NCBI RefSeq assembly: GCF_900105395.1
Contig: NZ_LT629775.1
Span: forward strand, 7,033,501-7,097,500
Direction: 5' to 3'
Length of the DNA: 64,000 nt
Source of the DNA: Streptomyces sp. TLI_053
GTDB lineage: Bacteria > Actinomycetota > Actinomycetes > Streptomycetales > Streptomycetaceae
Positions 33,694 to 42,504 of this stretch are shown piece after piece. The position numbers were made by a program, and so were the translations under genes. The first letter of the stretch is position 1. Each line of letters begins with the position of its first letter. The notes beneath the pieces are model-generated. The model saw nothing but the letters and a program-made list of their open reading frames with translations, ran no database searches and was not told the origin of the DNA.

Positions 33694-34206
33694 ATGGGGA
33701 CGAATCTGCACGGCGCGCACGTCACACTCCGTCCGGCCTCCGCCGAGGACATCCCGGCCCTGGTCGCCATCCGCCGCACCCCCGAGGTCTACGCCCGCTG
33801 GCGCGGTGGTGACGACCTCACCGACGCCGTCACCACGGACCTCGCCGAGCCCGGCACCGAGACCTTCGTGATCGAGGTCGGGGGCCGGGTCGTCGGCGCG
33901 GTCCAGTGGTACGCCGAGAACGACGACGAGTACCGCCACGCCGGGATGGACATCTATCTCGACCCGGCCCACCACGGGCGCGGCCACGGCACCGACGCCG
34001 TTCGCACGCTGGCCCGCCACCTCGTCGACGAGCACCACTACCACCGGCTGATCATCGACCCGGCGGCGGACAACACGGCGGCGATCCGCTGTTACGAGAA
34101 GGTCGGCTTCCGCCCCGTGGGGGTGATGCGGCAGTACGAGCGCGGCTCGGACGGCACCTGGCACGACAACCTGCTGATGGACCTGCTGGCCGCCGAACTG
34201 GTCTGA
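33694..34206 (+). CDS. GNAT acetyltransferase, AAC(6')-like
   Basis: 170 residues. VTLRPASAEDIPALVAIRRT opens the GNAT fold; VVGAVQWYAENDDEYRHAGM, DIYLDPAHHGRGHGTDAVRT (acetyl-CoA loop) and IIDPAADNTAAIRCYEKVGF are arranged as in aminoglycoside 6'-N-acetyltransferases and their chromosomal relatives. ATG 33694 is preceded by GGGAG at a long distance. Resistance activity is possible but most such streptomycete proteins are untested. Confidence 0.8.
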   Translation: MGTNLHGAHVTLRPASAEDIPALVAIRRTPEVYARWRGGDDLTDAVTTDLAEPGTETFVIEVGGRVVGAVQWYAENDDEYRHAGMDIYLDPAHHGRGHGTDAVRTLARHLVDEHHYHRLIIDPAADNTAAIRCYEKVGFRPVGVMRQYERGSDGTWHDNLLMDLLAAELV

Positions 34207-34329
34207 ACCGAGGCTTCGCGCTCCGGTGGGGCCGTGGTCCGGCGGGTGAGTGGTCCGCCGGGGCCGCTTTCCGACTGGGTGAGTGGTCCGCCGGGGCCGC
34301 TTTCCGACCGGGTGAGCGGTCCGGCCGGG

Positions 34330-35406
34330 TCAGTGGTCCGCGCGCAGCGGCTCGCCGGTGCGGTGGAGGTGGGCGAAGATCTCCCGGTAGGAGCGGAGCA
34401 GCCCGGTCTCGTAGTACGGGATGCCCTTCTCGGCGCAGAACTGCCGGGTGATCCGGGCCGCCCGGGGGAGTGCGGGGGTCGGCATGCTGGGGAAGAGGTG
34501 GTGCTCGATCTGGTAGTTGAGGCCGCCCATCAGGGTGTCGAGCACCGGGTTGCCGCGGACGTTGCGCGAGGTCAGCACCTGGCGGCGGAGGAAGTCCAGC
34601 CGCATCTCCGGGGTCACCATCAGTATGCCCTTGTGGTTGGGCGCGAAGACGCAGCCCAGGAGGATGCCCAGCAGCGCCTGGTGGACCACCAGGAAGGCGA
34701 TCGCCTTTCCGGCCGGGAGGGCGACGAGGACGGCCCCGAGGTAGGCCGCGAAGTGGAGGACCAGGAGGGAGCCCTCCAGCCGGGGGCGCTTCATGTCGGG
34801 GCTGCGCAGTGCGCGGAAGCTGTTCCAGCTGAGGTTGAGGCCCTCCAGGCACAGCAGCGGGAGGAAGAGGTAGGCCAGTCGGCGGCCGATGAACCGGGCG
34901 ACCCCGCGTGACTCCCTGGCCTGCTGCTGGGACCACACCACGATGTCGGGGGAGACGTCCGGATCCCGGCCCTCGTGGTTGGGGTTGGCGTGGTGGCGGG
35001 TGTGCTTGCTCATCCACCAGCCGTAGCTCATACCCATCAGCAGGTTGGCGACGATCCTCCCGCCGGTCTCGCTCGCCCGCCGTCCACCGAAGACCTGACG
35101 GTGCGCCAGATCATGTGCTATCAGGCCGAGTTGCGTGAAGACCACGGACAGGCCGGCGGCCAGGGCGAGTTGCAGCCAGGTGTCGCCCAGGGCGAAGAGG
35201 GCGTACCAGCCGGCCGCGAATGCCGCGAGGGTGAGGCCGATGCGCGCGGTGTAGTAGCCGGGGCGCCGGTCGAGCAGGCCCTCCTCGGTGATCCGGCGGG
35301 CCAGCTGGGCGAAGTCGCTGCCCTCCCGCTCCCGTCCGGCCGGAGTGGCGGTGGTGGCCGTGGCGACCGGTGCGGGTGGGGCAAGCGTCGTGGGCTCTGG
35401 GCTCAT
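34330..35406 (-). CDS. Membrane fatty acid desaturase
   Basis: 358 residues of the acyl-lipid desaturase family. The three histidine boxes that bind the di-iron centre are HDLAH (about residue 98), HTRHH (about 134) and QIEHH (about 296), with membrane segments around ARIGLTLAAFAAGWYALFAL and LHFAAYLGAVLVALPAGKAI. HTRHHANPNHEGRDPDVSPD and GGLNYQIEHHLFPSMPTPAL are typical of the front-end/delta-9-like bacterial group that modifies phospholipid acyl chains. ATG 35406 lacks a good SD. It diverges from the DUF2079 gene, and the GntR-type palindrome at 35551-35572 lies between them. Confidence 0.9.
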   Translation of the reverse strand: MSPEPTTLAPPAPVATATTATPAGREREGSDFAQLARRITEEGLLDRRPGYYTARIGLTLAAFAAGWYALFALGDTWLQLALAAGLSVVFTQLGLIAHDLAHRQVFGGRRASETGGRIVANLLMGMSYGWWMSKHTRHHANPNHEGRDPDVSPDIVVWSQQQARESRGVARFIGRRLAYLFLPLLCLEGLNLSWNSFRALRSPDMKRPRLEGSLLVLHFAAYLGAVLVALPAGKAIAFLVVHQALLGILLGCVFAPNHKGILMVTPEMRLDFLRRQVLTSRNVRGNPVLDTLMGGLNYQIEHHLFPSMPTPALPRAARITRQFCAEKGIPYYETGLLRSYREIFAHLHRTGEPLRADH

Positions 35407-35543
35407 GGCAGGAAGTCTGGTGGCCGGCCCGGGTACGGAGAACCGGACAAGCCCCCTTCTCGACAGGGGGGTTGACCCCCGGTTCGGGGGTGGGAATGCC
35501 CCCGCCCGGTGGTGGTCGGGGTTGACGGTCGCCATCGGGTTCC

Positions 35544-35579
35544 ACCACCCTTTCACTAATTGAGTAGTGAAAGGGTGGT
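35544..35579. promoter_or_regulatory. GntR (YtrA-type) operator upstream of the DUF2079 gene
   Basis: Perfect 14-bp arms ACCACCCTTTCACT and AGTGAAAGGGTGGT surround an 8-nt centre. Its inner part TTTCACTA-ATTGAG-TAGTGAAA (35551-35572) has the same 8-6-8 layout as the site before the gntR gene at 37225-37246. It ends 7 bp before the DUF2079 start. Confidence 0.78.
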
Positions 35580-35585
35580 TTACTC

Positions 35586-37163
35586 ATGCGGATGCTCCAT
35601 GCCCTCCGGCGGCCCCGGCCGCTGTCCTGGGGGCTGGCCGGGCTGTTCGCCGCGCTCTACGCCTGCGTCGCCGTCAACCGGCACCGGCGGATGCTGACCC
35701 AGGCCTACGACCTGGGCATCTTCGAGCAGGCGGTGCGTGCCTACGCCCACGGCGAGGCGCCGGTGGTACTGCTCAAGGGCCCCGGCTACCAGCTGCTCGG
35801 CGACCACTTCCACCCGCTGCTCGCCACCCTCGCCCCGCTGTACCGGCTGTTCCCGGGCGCGGTCACGCTGCTGCTGGCGCAGGCGGTGCTGATGGCGCTG
35901 GCCGTCGTGCCGCTCGCCAGGTGGGCCTTCGAGGTGGGGGGCCCGAGGCTGGCCGTCCTGGTCGGCGGCCTGACCGGGGTTTCCTGGGGGATCGTCGAGG
36001 CGGCGGCCGACGACTTCCACGAGATCGCGTTCGCGGTGCCGCTGCTCGCCTTCGCCGCCACCGCGCTCGGCCGGGGCCGCCCGGTCGCCGGGGTGCTGTG
36101 GGCCCTGCCACTGGTCCTGGTCAAGGAGGATCTCGGGCTCACCGCGGCGGTGGTGGGCGCACTGGTCTTCGTCCGGGCGGGGAAGGGCAGTGGGACCAGG
36201 GCGCTGGGCTTCGGGGCGGCGCTCTTCGGGCTCGCGGCGACCGCGCTGACCGTGCTGGTCGTGCTGCCCTCGTTCAACCCGGACGGCGGCTTCGACTACT
36301 GGGGGCAGATGGGCACGCGGGAGGCGGCGGGCGCGCCGTGGGAGCTCGCGGGCCGGCTGGTCTGGCCGCCGCTGAAATGGCTGCTGCTTGCACTGGCCGC
36401 GGCCACGGCCGGCTTCCTGGGGCTGCGGTCGCCGCTGGTCCTGCTCTGCGTGCCCACCCTCGGCTGGCGGCTGGCTACGGACAACTCGCACTACTGGGGT
36501 GTGAGTTACCACTACAGTGCGGTGCTGATGCCGCTGCTGCTGGCGGCCCTGGTGGACGCCGTGCGGCGGACCGGAGCCTTCGACGGGCCGGGTCGGGTAC
36601 TCGTGAGGAGCCGGGCGGCCGGACCGGGACCGGCCCTGGTGGCCGTCCGCCGGGCCCGCCGCGCCCTTGCGGTGGCCGGACTGGTGGCCCTGGTGACGCT
36701 GCCGGTCTACCCGCTGCACGAACTCGTCGCCCCCGGGGCCTGGGGGACTTCGCCCCGACTGGAGCGGGCCCGGGCGATGCTCGCCCGGATTCCCGACGGT
36801 GCGACCGTCGCCGCCTCCAACCGCCTCGCCGCGCAACTGGCCGGGCGGACCACGGTCGGCCTGGCCTGCCGCGAGCCTTCGCCGCCGGTCGAGTCTCCGG
36901 TGGCCGGGTCCCCGTCGAACGGGTCTCCGGCGGCCGGGTCCCCGTCGAACGGGTCTCCGGCGGTCGGTTCTCCGCCCGTCGGTGCGGTGCCGGCCGGTGC
37001 AGTACGGGGCGGCCCGGACTGGGTGGTCGTCGACCTGGCCGACCCGAGTGTGCAGGCGCCCTGCGCGATCGCCGACACCCTCCGGATGCTCGACCGCTAC
37101 GAGCGGCTCGGCTACCGCCGGGTCGTGGACGACGGTGACCTGCGGCTGCTCGGCCGCCCGTAG
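35586..37163 (+). CDS. DUF2079 polytopic membrane protein
   Basis: 525 residues. AYDLGIFEQAVRAYAHGEAP, LLGDHFHPLLATLAPLYRLF and DDFHEIAFAVPLLAFAATAL are characteristic of DUF2079, a family with a glycosyltransferase-like multi-span membrane core (about ten spans to residue 390). The C-terminal soluble part contains a Ser/Pro/Gly-rich insertion from two 30-bp DNA repeats (36901-36960) and then DWVVVDLADPSVQAPCAIAD. ATG 35586 directly follows the GntR-type operator, whose AGGGTGG may double as SD. Likely in the GntR regulon. Confidence 0.85.
   Translation: MRMLHALRRPRPLSWGLAGLFAALYACVAVNRHRRMLTQAYDLGIFEQAVRAYAHGEAPVVLLKGPGYQLLGDHFHPLLATLAPLYRLFPGAVTLLLAQAVLMALAVVPLARWAFEVGGPRLAVLVGGLTGVSWGIVEAAADDFHEIAFAVPLLAFAATALGRGRPVAGVLWALPLVLVKEDLGLTAAVVGALVFVRAGKGSGTRALGFGAALFGLAATALTVLVVLPSFNPDGGFDYWGQMGTREAAGAPWELAGRLVWPPLKWLLLALAAATAGFLGLRSPLVLLCVPTLGWRLATDNSHYWGVSYHYSAVLMPLLLAALVDAVRRTGAFDGPGRVLVRSRAAGPGPALVAVRRARRALAVAGLVALVTLPVYPLHELVAPGAWGTSPRLERARAMLARIPDGATVAASNRLAAQLAGRTTVGLACREPSPPVESPVAGSPSNGSPAAGSPSNGSPAVGSPPVGAVPAGAVRGGPDWVVVDLADPSVQAPCAIADTLRMLDRYERLGYRRVVDDGDLRLLGRP
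36883..36974. repeat. 30-bp in-frame tandem repeat in the DUF2079 gene
   Basis: Two copies at 36901-36930 and 36931-36960 differ at one base, with partial copies on both sides. They encode a ten-residue unit around AGSPSNGSPA in the extracytoplasmic or soluble tail. Confidence 0.88.
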
Positions 37164-37224
37164 GGCCTTTCGACCGTTCCCCGGGCGGGGTCGGACTTGA
37201 CCGCGGCGCAGTGGTCCGCCACCA

Positions 37225-37246
37225 TTCCACCAATAAACTAGTGAAA
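37225..37246. promoter_or_regulatory. GntR autoregulatory operator
   Basis: TTCCACCA-ATAAAC-TAGTGAAA repeats the 8-6-8 layout of the DUF2079 operator, with an identical right arm and two changes in the left arm, 14 bp before the gntR start. Confidence 0.7.
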
Positions 37247-37259
37247 GGGTGATGCGGGT

Positions 37260-37736
37260 GTGATCGAGTACCGCATCGAGCGGCGCAGCGGAGTGTCCAC
37301 CTACCAGCAGATCGTGCAGCAGACCAAGCAGGCGCTGCGACTCGGTGTGCTGCAGCCCGGGGACAAGCTGCCGACCGCGCGGGAGGTGGTCGAACAGACC
37401 GCGATCAACCCGAACACCGTGCTGAAGGCCTATCGCGAACTCGAACGCGAGGGGCTGGTCGAGCCCAGGCCGGGTCTCGGCACCTTCGTCCGGCGTTCGC
37501 TCGCCCGGCCGGAGGCGGCCGCCGACGGACCGCTGCGCGCGGGGCTGGTGGGGTGGGTCGACGAGGCCCGCACGGCCGGACTCGACCGCGAGGACATCTC
37601 CGCGCTGATGGCGTCGGTACTGGACCAGCGCTTCGAGACCGGCGTCACCGGCGGGAGCGGCATCGCCGGGGGCAGTGGCGGCAAGGGGAGTTCCGGCAGT
37701 GCCGAAAGCACCGGGCCGGCGGATCCGACCGCGTAG
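37260..37736 (+). CDS. GntR-family regulator, YtrA subfamily
   Basis: 158 residues. A GntR winged helix, TYQQIVQQTKQALRLGVLQP, GDKLPTAREVVEQTAINPNT and VLKAYRELEREGLVEPRPG, is followed by only a short helical tail and a Gly/Ser-rich end, as in YtrA-type regulators that control ABC transporters. GTG 37260 has AAGGGTG upstream. It precedes the ABC genes by 21 bp and is surely part of their operon; the matched operators at 35551-35572 and 37225-37246 suggest it also controls the DUF2079 gene. Confidence 0.9.
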   Translation: MIEYRIERRSGVSTYQQIVQQTKQALRLGVLQPGDKLPTAREVVEQTAINPNTVLKAYRELEREGLVEPRPGLGTFVRRSLARPEAAADGPLRAGLVGWVDEARTAGLDREDISALMASVLDQRFETGVTGGSGIAGGSGGKGSSGSAESTGPADPTA

Positions 37737-37757
37737 AACAGAGAGGGTGGGGGCCGC

Positions 37758-38732
37758 ATGACAGACGCGACAGCGGCGACGCAGGCGATATCCGGGCCAG
37801 GGGACGGGCGGCCGGGCGGAACGCCGTCCGGCGGAGCGCCGTCCGAGGGCACACCGGCCATCGAGGCCGTGGGACTCGGCAAACGCTACCGGGGCGACCG
37901 GTGGGCGCTGCGGGACTGCGGGTTCACCGTCCCGGCCGGCCGGATCTGCGGTGTGGTCGGCGCCAACGGCGCGGGCAAGAGCACCCTGCTCACCCTGGCC
38001 GCGCGCCTGATCGAGCCCACCGAGGGCGAGTTGCGGGTGTTCGGCGAGGCGTCGAGCACCCGGGAGACCCGGGCCAGGGTTGCCTGCGTCACCCAGGAGA
38101 AGCCGCTCTACCCCTCCTTCACGGTGGCCGGGACGCTGCGCATGGGGCGCGAGCTCAACCCGGGCTGGGACGAGGAGGTGGCCCAGCGGGTCATCGGGAT
38201 GGGGGAGTTGAGGCTCGACGCCCGCGTCGGCTCGCTCTCCGGGGGTCAGCGGACCAGGGTCGCGCTCGCGCTCGCGCTCGGCAAGCGCGCCGACCTGCTC
38301 CTGCTCGACGAGCCGATGTCCGACCTCGACCCGCTCGCCCGCCACGAGCTGATGGGCGTCCTGATGGCCGAGGCCGCCGAACGCGGCACCACGATCCTGG
38401 TCTCCTCGCACATCCTGCCCGAACTCGACGGCGTCATGGACCACTTGCTGCTGGTGCAGGCGGGGCGGATCCGGCTGTCCGGCGACCCGGAGGAGATCCT
38501 CGACAGCCACCGGCTGCTCACCGGCATCGCCGAAGGTGCGGAACTGCCCGCCGGGACCACCGTGGAGCGCCGGGTCCGGGGCCGCCAGGTCACCGCCCTG
38601 CTGCACAGCGGCGAGCCGGTCGACGGACCGTGGGAGTCGGTCCGGCCGAGTCTGGAGGAGCTGCTGCTGGCCTACCTCCGCACCCCACTGCCCCCGCCCG
38701 CCGCCGACGCCGATCGCGAGGCCGCCGCATGA
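37758..38732 (+). CDS. ABC transporter ATP-binding protein
   Basis: 324 residues. Walker A VVGANGAGKSTLL, signature LSGGQRTRVALALALG, Walker B LLLLDEPMSDLDPLARHE and the switch His in LVSSHIL are all intact. A Pro/Gly-rich N-terminal extension of about 35 residues is unusual. It pairs with the permease gene, whose ATG overlaps its stop (ATGA). YtrA-controlled ABC systems usually respond to cell-envelope antibiotics, an inference here. Confidence 0.92.
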   Translation: MTDATAATQAISGPGDGRPGGTPSGGAPSEGTPAIEAVGLGKRYRGDRWALRDCGFTVPAGRICGVVGANGAGKSTLLTLAARLIEPTEGELRVFGEASSTRETRARVACVTQEKPLYPSFTVAGTLRMGRELNPGWDEEVAQRVIGMGELRLDARVGSLSGGQRTRVALALALGKRADLLLLDEPMSDLDPLARHELMGVLMAEAAERGTTILVSSHILPELDGVMDHLLLVQAGRIRLSGDPEEILDSHRLLTGIAEGAELPAGTTVERRVRGRQVTALLHSGEPVDGPWESVRPSLEELLLAYLRTPLPPPAADADREAAA

Positions 38733-39781
38733 GCACCAGCACTTTGTCCGGGCACGCGACACCTCCCCGCCCGGCCGCCGCCCCGTCGGCCGCGAACGGC
38801 GGCTCCGCCCCGGCCCGCAGGCGCGGACCGAGCGGGGTGCTGTGGCTGGTCCTGCACCAGAACCGGGCCGCGATCCGGTCGGTGGCGATCCTGCTCGTCC
38901 TCGTCTCCGCCGTCCTGATCGCCATGCACGTCCTGATCCAGGACCGGATCGGGGTCATGCAGCAGACCTCCTGCGTCACCCCGTCCTCCTGGGACCGGAT
39001 CGAGTGCCGGATCCAGTTCGGCCGGGTCGAGCTGCTGACCCGGATGTTCACCGACGTCCTCCAGCCCGCCGTCACCGCCGTACCCGTTCTGGTCGGCATG
39101 TTCCTGGGCGGGCCGCTGCTCGCCCAGGAGTACGAACGCGGCACCGTCCGGCTGGCCCTGACGCAGTCGGTCAGCCCGCGCCGCTGGCTGCTGACCCGGC
39201 TCGCCGTCCCCGGTGCGACCGTCCTGGTGGCGACCGCCGTGCTGGCCGCGCTGACCAGCTGGGTGTGGTGGTCGGACATCTACCACGGCCCGGTGGCCTT
39301 CGACCCTCCCTTCCAGGGCTTCACCTACCCGGTGCTGGGGGTCGCCCCGGTCGCCTGGTCGGTGTTCGGCCTGGTCCTCGGTGTGCTGGTGGGGCAACTG
39401 CTGCGGCGCACCGTCGCCGCGGTGCTGGTCAGTGGGGTGGTGGTGGCACTCGCGCAGGCCGTGACGGTCGCCTGGCGGCCGTTCTTCTGGCCGCTGGTCG
39501 AGGAGGAGCAGCCCTACAACAACACGTTGGGCGGCTTCGTCCAGCCCGGCGGCTCCTGGCTGGTGGAGCGCGGCGTGGTGCTGGCGGACGGCACCCGGCT
39601 GATGAACGAGAAGTGCTACGAGTCCGCCGAGGTCTGCCAGGAGGCACCGACCTCCTGGGGCCAGTACCACCCGGTCTCCCACTTCGTGCCGATCCAGTTG
39701 GTCGAAGCCGGTCTGCTGCTGGTGCTCACCGCCCTGGTGGTGACCGTCGTGCTCCGCCGGCTCACCCGCGCCGGGGTCTGA
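38729..39781 (+). CDS. ABC transporter permease (ABC-2 type)
   Basis: 350 residues with about six membrane spans: SVAILLVLVSAVLIAMHVLI, VTAVPVLVGMFLGGPLLA, TVLVATAVLAALTSWVW, a pair around 200-250 and LVEAGLLLVLTALVVTVVL near the end. The sequence AQEYERGTVRLALTQSVSPR is the coupling-helix region typical of ABC-2 permeases of this kind. A large outer loop before the last span has two Cys (NEKCYESAEVCQEAP) that could pair outside. Translationally coupled to the ATPase gene. Confidence 0.9.
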   Translation: MSTSTLSGHATPPRPAAAPSAANGGSAPARRRGPSGVLWLVLHQNRAAIRSVAILLVLVSAVLIAMHVLIQDRIGVMQQTSCVTPSSWDRIECRIQFGRVELLTRMFTDVLQPAVTAVPVLVGMFLGGPLLAQEYERGTVRLALTQSVSPRRWLLTRLAVPGATVLVATAVLAALTSWVWWSDIYHGPVAFDPPFQGFTYPVLGVAPVAWSVFGLVLGVLVGQLLRRTVAAVLVSGVVVALAQAVTVAWRPFFWPLVEEEQPYNNTLGGFVQPGGSWLVERGVVLADGTRLMNEKCYESAEVCQEAPTSWGQYHPVSHFVPIQLVEAGLLLVLTALVVTVVLRRLTRAGV

Positions 39782-39899
39782 ACGGTCCGGTCCGGCGCCG
39801 TCCGATTACGGTCTTCTGCCCGCGCGCCCGGCCCAGCAGACTGGGACGGCGTCACGGCCGCTTGCGGTCTCCCCCGTCCCAGAAGGAGAACTGCGCAGC

Positions 39900-41300
39900 A
39901 TGAGCGGAACGACAGCAGGCACCGGTGCGGACGAAGCGGCCGGTGCAACCAGTGCGGACGAGGCGACCGGAACGGCCGGTGCGGCTGGTGCGGCTGGTGC
40001 GACCGTGCGGATCGCCGTCATCGGCGGCGGCCCCGCCGGCCTCACCCTCGCCCGGATCCTCCAGGTCCACGGCATCACCGCCACCGTCTACGAGCGCGAG
40101 CCCGACCGGGACGTCCGCGGCCAGGGCGGGACGCTCGACCTGCACGGCGACACCGGCCGGCGCGCCGTCCAGGAGGCGCGCCTGACCGAGGAGTTCTGGG
40201 CGAAGGCCAGGCCCGAGGGAGCGGAGTTCCGCATCGTCGACAAGCACGGTGCCGCCCCGAGCGGGTTCGGCGCCGGGCCCGCTCCCGACGCCGCCGGCGC
40301 GTCGGGCCCTCCCGGCGCCGTGGACGGGTCCGGTGCGCCCGGCGGGGCCGACGCGGGGGCGAGCCCCGAGATAGACCGGGGCGATCTGCGCGGACTGCTG
40401 CTGGACTCGCTCGCTCCCGGCACCGTCCGCTGGGGTCACCGTCTCGACCGGGCCGAGCCGCTCGGCGACGGCCGGCACCGCCTGCATTTCGACAACGGCG
40501 CCGTCGAGCTCTGCGACCTGTTGATCGGCGCCGAGGGCGCGCACTCCCGGGTCCGCCCGCAACTCACCCCGGTGGAGCCGCACTACACCGGCGTCAGCCT
40601 GGTGGAGCTGGGCATCCCCGACGCGGACCGGACCGCACCCGGGGCCGCCGCCGCGGTGGGCAACGGCACCCTGTTCGCCTTCCACGACAACAAGGGCCTG
40701 GTCCTCCAGCGCAACGGTGACGGCCGGATCCGCGTCTACGCCTTCTTCCGCAGCCCCGAGGACTGGCTGCGGGTGGCCGGCCTCTCCGCCCACGACCCGG
40801 CGGGCACCCGGGCCGCCGTCTCCCGCCACTTCGCCGACTGGGCGCCGGAGTTCCGGGACGCCCTGGCCGCCTGCGACGACAGCGTGCGGACCCAGCCGCT
40901 GGAGATGCTGCCGGTCGGCCTGCGCTGGTCGCGCCGGCCGGGCGTCACCCTGGTCGGGGACGCGGCGCACCTGATGTCCCCGTTCGCCGGGCAGGGCGTC
41001 AACCTCGCGATGTGGGACGCCGCCGAACTCGCGCTGGCGGTGGCCCCCGTGCTGGCGCCGCCGGCCCGCTGGGAGCCCTCGACCGCAGCGGACCTCGAAG
41101 CCGCCGTCGAGGGCTACGAGAAGGCGATGTTCGAACGGGGCGCGTTCTGGGCCGGCATCTCCGCGTTCAATCACGACCGGGTGCTTGCCCCGGACGGCCA
41201 CGAGAACCTGCACCTCATGGCCGGGCCGCCCGGTGCTCCGGACGATGACGGTGCTCCGGGTGGTGACGCCGCTCCGGGTGGTGCTCCGGCCGAGGCGTAG
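39900..41300 (+). CDS. FAD-dependent monooxygenase, TetX-like
   Basis: 466 residues. After a 35-residue Ala/Gly/Thr tail come the FAD motifs IAVIGGGPAGLTLARILQVH and, late, LVGDAAHLMSPFAGQGVNLA, with DLLIGAEGAHSRVRPQLTPV between them, as in group A aromatic hydroxylases. GQGGTLDLHGDTGRRAVQEA is very like tetracycline-modifying TetX relatives. A Gly/Ala/Pro insertion of about 40 residues (120-160) is unlike family members. AGGAG is about 12 bases before ATG 39900. Could hydroxylate a polyketide or an antibiotic; unproven. Confidence 0.87.
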   Translation: MSGTTAGTGADEAAGATSADEATGTAGAAGAAGATVRIAVIGGGPAGLTLARILQVHGITATVYEREPDRDVRGQGGTLDLHGDTGRRAVQEARLTEEFWAKARPEGAEFRIVDKHGAAPSGFGAGPAPDAAGASGPPGAVDGSGAPGGADAGASPEIDRGDLRGLLLDSLAPGTVRWGHRLDRAEPLGDGRHRLHFDNGAVELCDLLIGAEGAHSRVRPQLTPVEPHYTGVSLVELGIPDADRTAPGAAAAVGNGTLFAFHDNKGLVLQRNGDGRIRVYAFFRSPEDWLRVAGLSAHDPAGTRAAVSRHFADWAPEFRDALAACDDSVRTQPLEMLPVGLRWSRRPGVTLVGDAAHLMSPFAGQGVNLAMWDAAELALAVAPVLAPPARWEPSTAADLEAAVEGYEKAMFERGAFWAGISAFNHDRVLAPDGHENLHLMAGPPGAPDDDGAPGGDAAPGGAPAEA

Positions 41301-41331
41301 AGCCCGGGGCCGGAGCCGGGCGGGGCCGGGT

Positions 41332-41353
41332 GCCCGGGCGGTCTCGCCCGGGC
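41332..41353. terminator. Hairpin between convergent genes
   Basis: Perfect 9-bp stem GCCCGGGCG / CGCCCGGGC with loop GTCT, between the monooxygenase and LacI-family genes. Confidence 0.65.
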
Positions 41354-41390
41354 TCGTGCTTCCTGCCCGTGGTCCTGCCCGCGCCCCGGC

Positions 41391-42419
41391 TCAGGGCCCG
41401 GTGCAGCCGCAGGACCGCCGGACCACCATCCGGGCCGGGAACATCCGGGCCCCGGCGGTGGGCGTCGGCTCCCCGTCGGCGCGCACACCGAGCACCAGGT
41501 CGACGGCGGCGCGCGCCATCTCCTCCTGCGCGGTGGCCACGCTGGTCAGCGGCGGGCCGGCGATCACGGCCTCCGCGATGTCGTCGAATCCGGCCACCGC
41601 GAGGTCCTCCGGGACCCGCAGGCCGAGGTCGTCGGCGGCCCGCAACAGGCCGATCGCCTGGTCGTCGGTCGCGCAGAACACGGCCGTCGGCCGGTCGGCG
41701 CGCGCCAGCAGGACGAGCGCCTCCCGGTGCGCGCGGACGCGGTCGAAGGGCGCGACGACCAGTCGCCCCTCGGTGGCGAGTCCGGCCTCGGTGAGCGCGG
41801 CGGCCCAGCCGGCGGTGCGGACGGTGACCGGGTCGCTCGGGCTGAGCGCGAAGGTGCCGCCGAAGCAGTGCACGGTGGCGTGGCCGTGTCCGAGCAGATG
41901 GCCGACGACCTCCCGCGCCCCGCCCTCGTCGTCCGCGACGACCGCGATCCCGTGCTCGGTCTCGGCGCGGTGGTGCAGCAGCACGACCGGCGTTCCGTCC
42001 GGGGCGTCCGCCCGGGCGACGCCGGGGGCGGACGGGTCCTGGGTGACCAGGATCAGGCCGTCCACCTGCATGCCCAGGAAGGCGCGGATGTAGTGGGCCT
42101 CGCGCTCGTCGGCGTAGTCGGAGTTGCCGATCAGCACCAGCTTTCCGCGCTCGGCGGCGGCCCGCTCCACGGTGTGCGCGAGTTCGGCGAAGAAGGGCTG
42201 CCGGGCGTCCGGGACGACCATGCCGATCAGGTCGGTCCGCCGCCGCGCCATGGCCTGCGCGACGCGGTTCGGCCGGTACCCCAGCTCCTCGACGGCGGCG
42301 AGCACCCGGGCCCGGGTCGCGGCTGCCACCGGCCGGGGTCCGTTGTTGATCACATAACTCACGACCGCCGTCGACGTCCCCGCCGTCCTCGCCACGTCGT
42401 CCCGCGTCACCCTTGCCAT
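41391..42419 (-). CDS. LacI-family transcriptional regulator
   Basis: 342 residues. The LacI headpiece MARVTRDDVARTAGTSTAVV and SYVINNGPRPVAAATRARVL is followed by a periplasmic-binding-protein-like domain (MVVPDARQPFFAELAHTVER, VAGFDDIAEAVIAGPPLTSV). The C-terminus has RRSCGC, seen in many streptomycete members. Effector and targets are not evident; neighbours are a convergent monooxygenase and an RpiR-family gene in the same direction 85 bp upstream. ATG 42419 begins the conserved domain. Confidence 0.9.
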   Translation of the reverse strand: MARVTRDDVARTAGTSTAVVSYVINNGPRPVAAATRARVLAAVEELGYRPNRVAQAMARRRTDLIGMVVPDARQPFFAELAHTVERAAAERGKLVLIGNSDYADEREAHYIRAFLGMQVDGLILVTQDPSAPGVARADAPDGTPVVLLHHRAETEHGIAVVADDEGGAREVVGHLLGHGHATVHCFGGTFALSPSDPVTVRTAGWAAALTEAGLATEGRLVVAPFDRVRAHREALVLLARADRPTAVFCATDDQAIGLLRAADDLGLRVPEDLAVAGFDDIAEAVIAGPPLTSVATAQEEMARAAVDLVLGVRADGEPTPTAGARMFPARMVVRRSCGCTGP

Positions 42420-42504
42420 GCCCGCGAGCCTACACACCGGTACCGACGGGCCCGGCCGTCGTTCCACCGGCCGGACGCCGCGTCGAACACCGTGCGGGGC
42501 ACCG

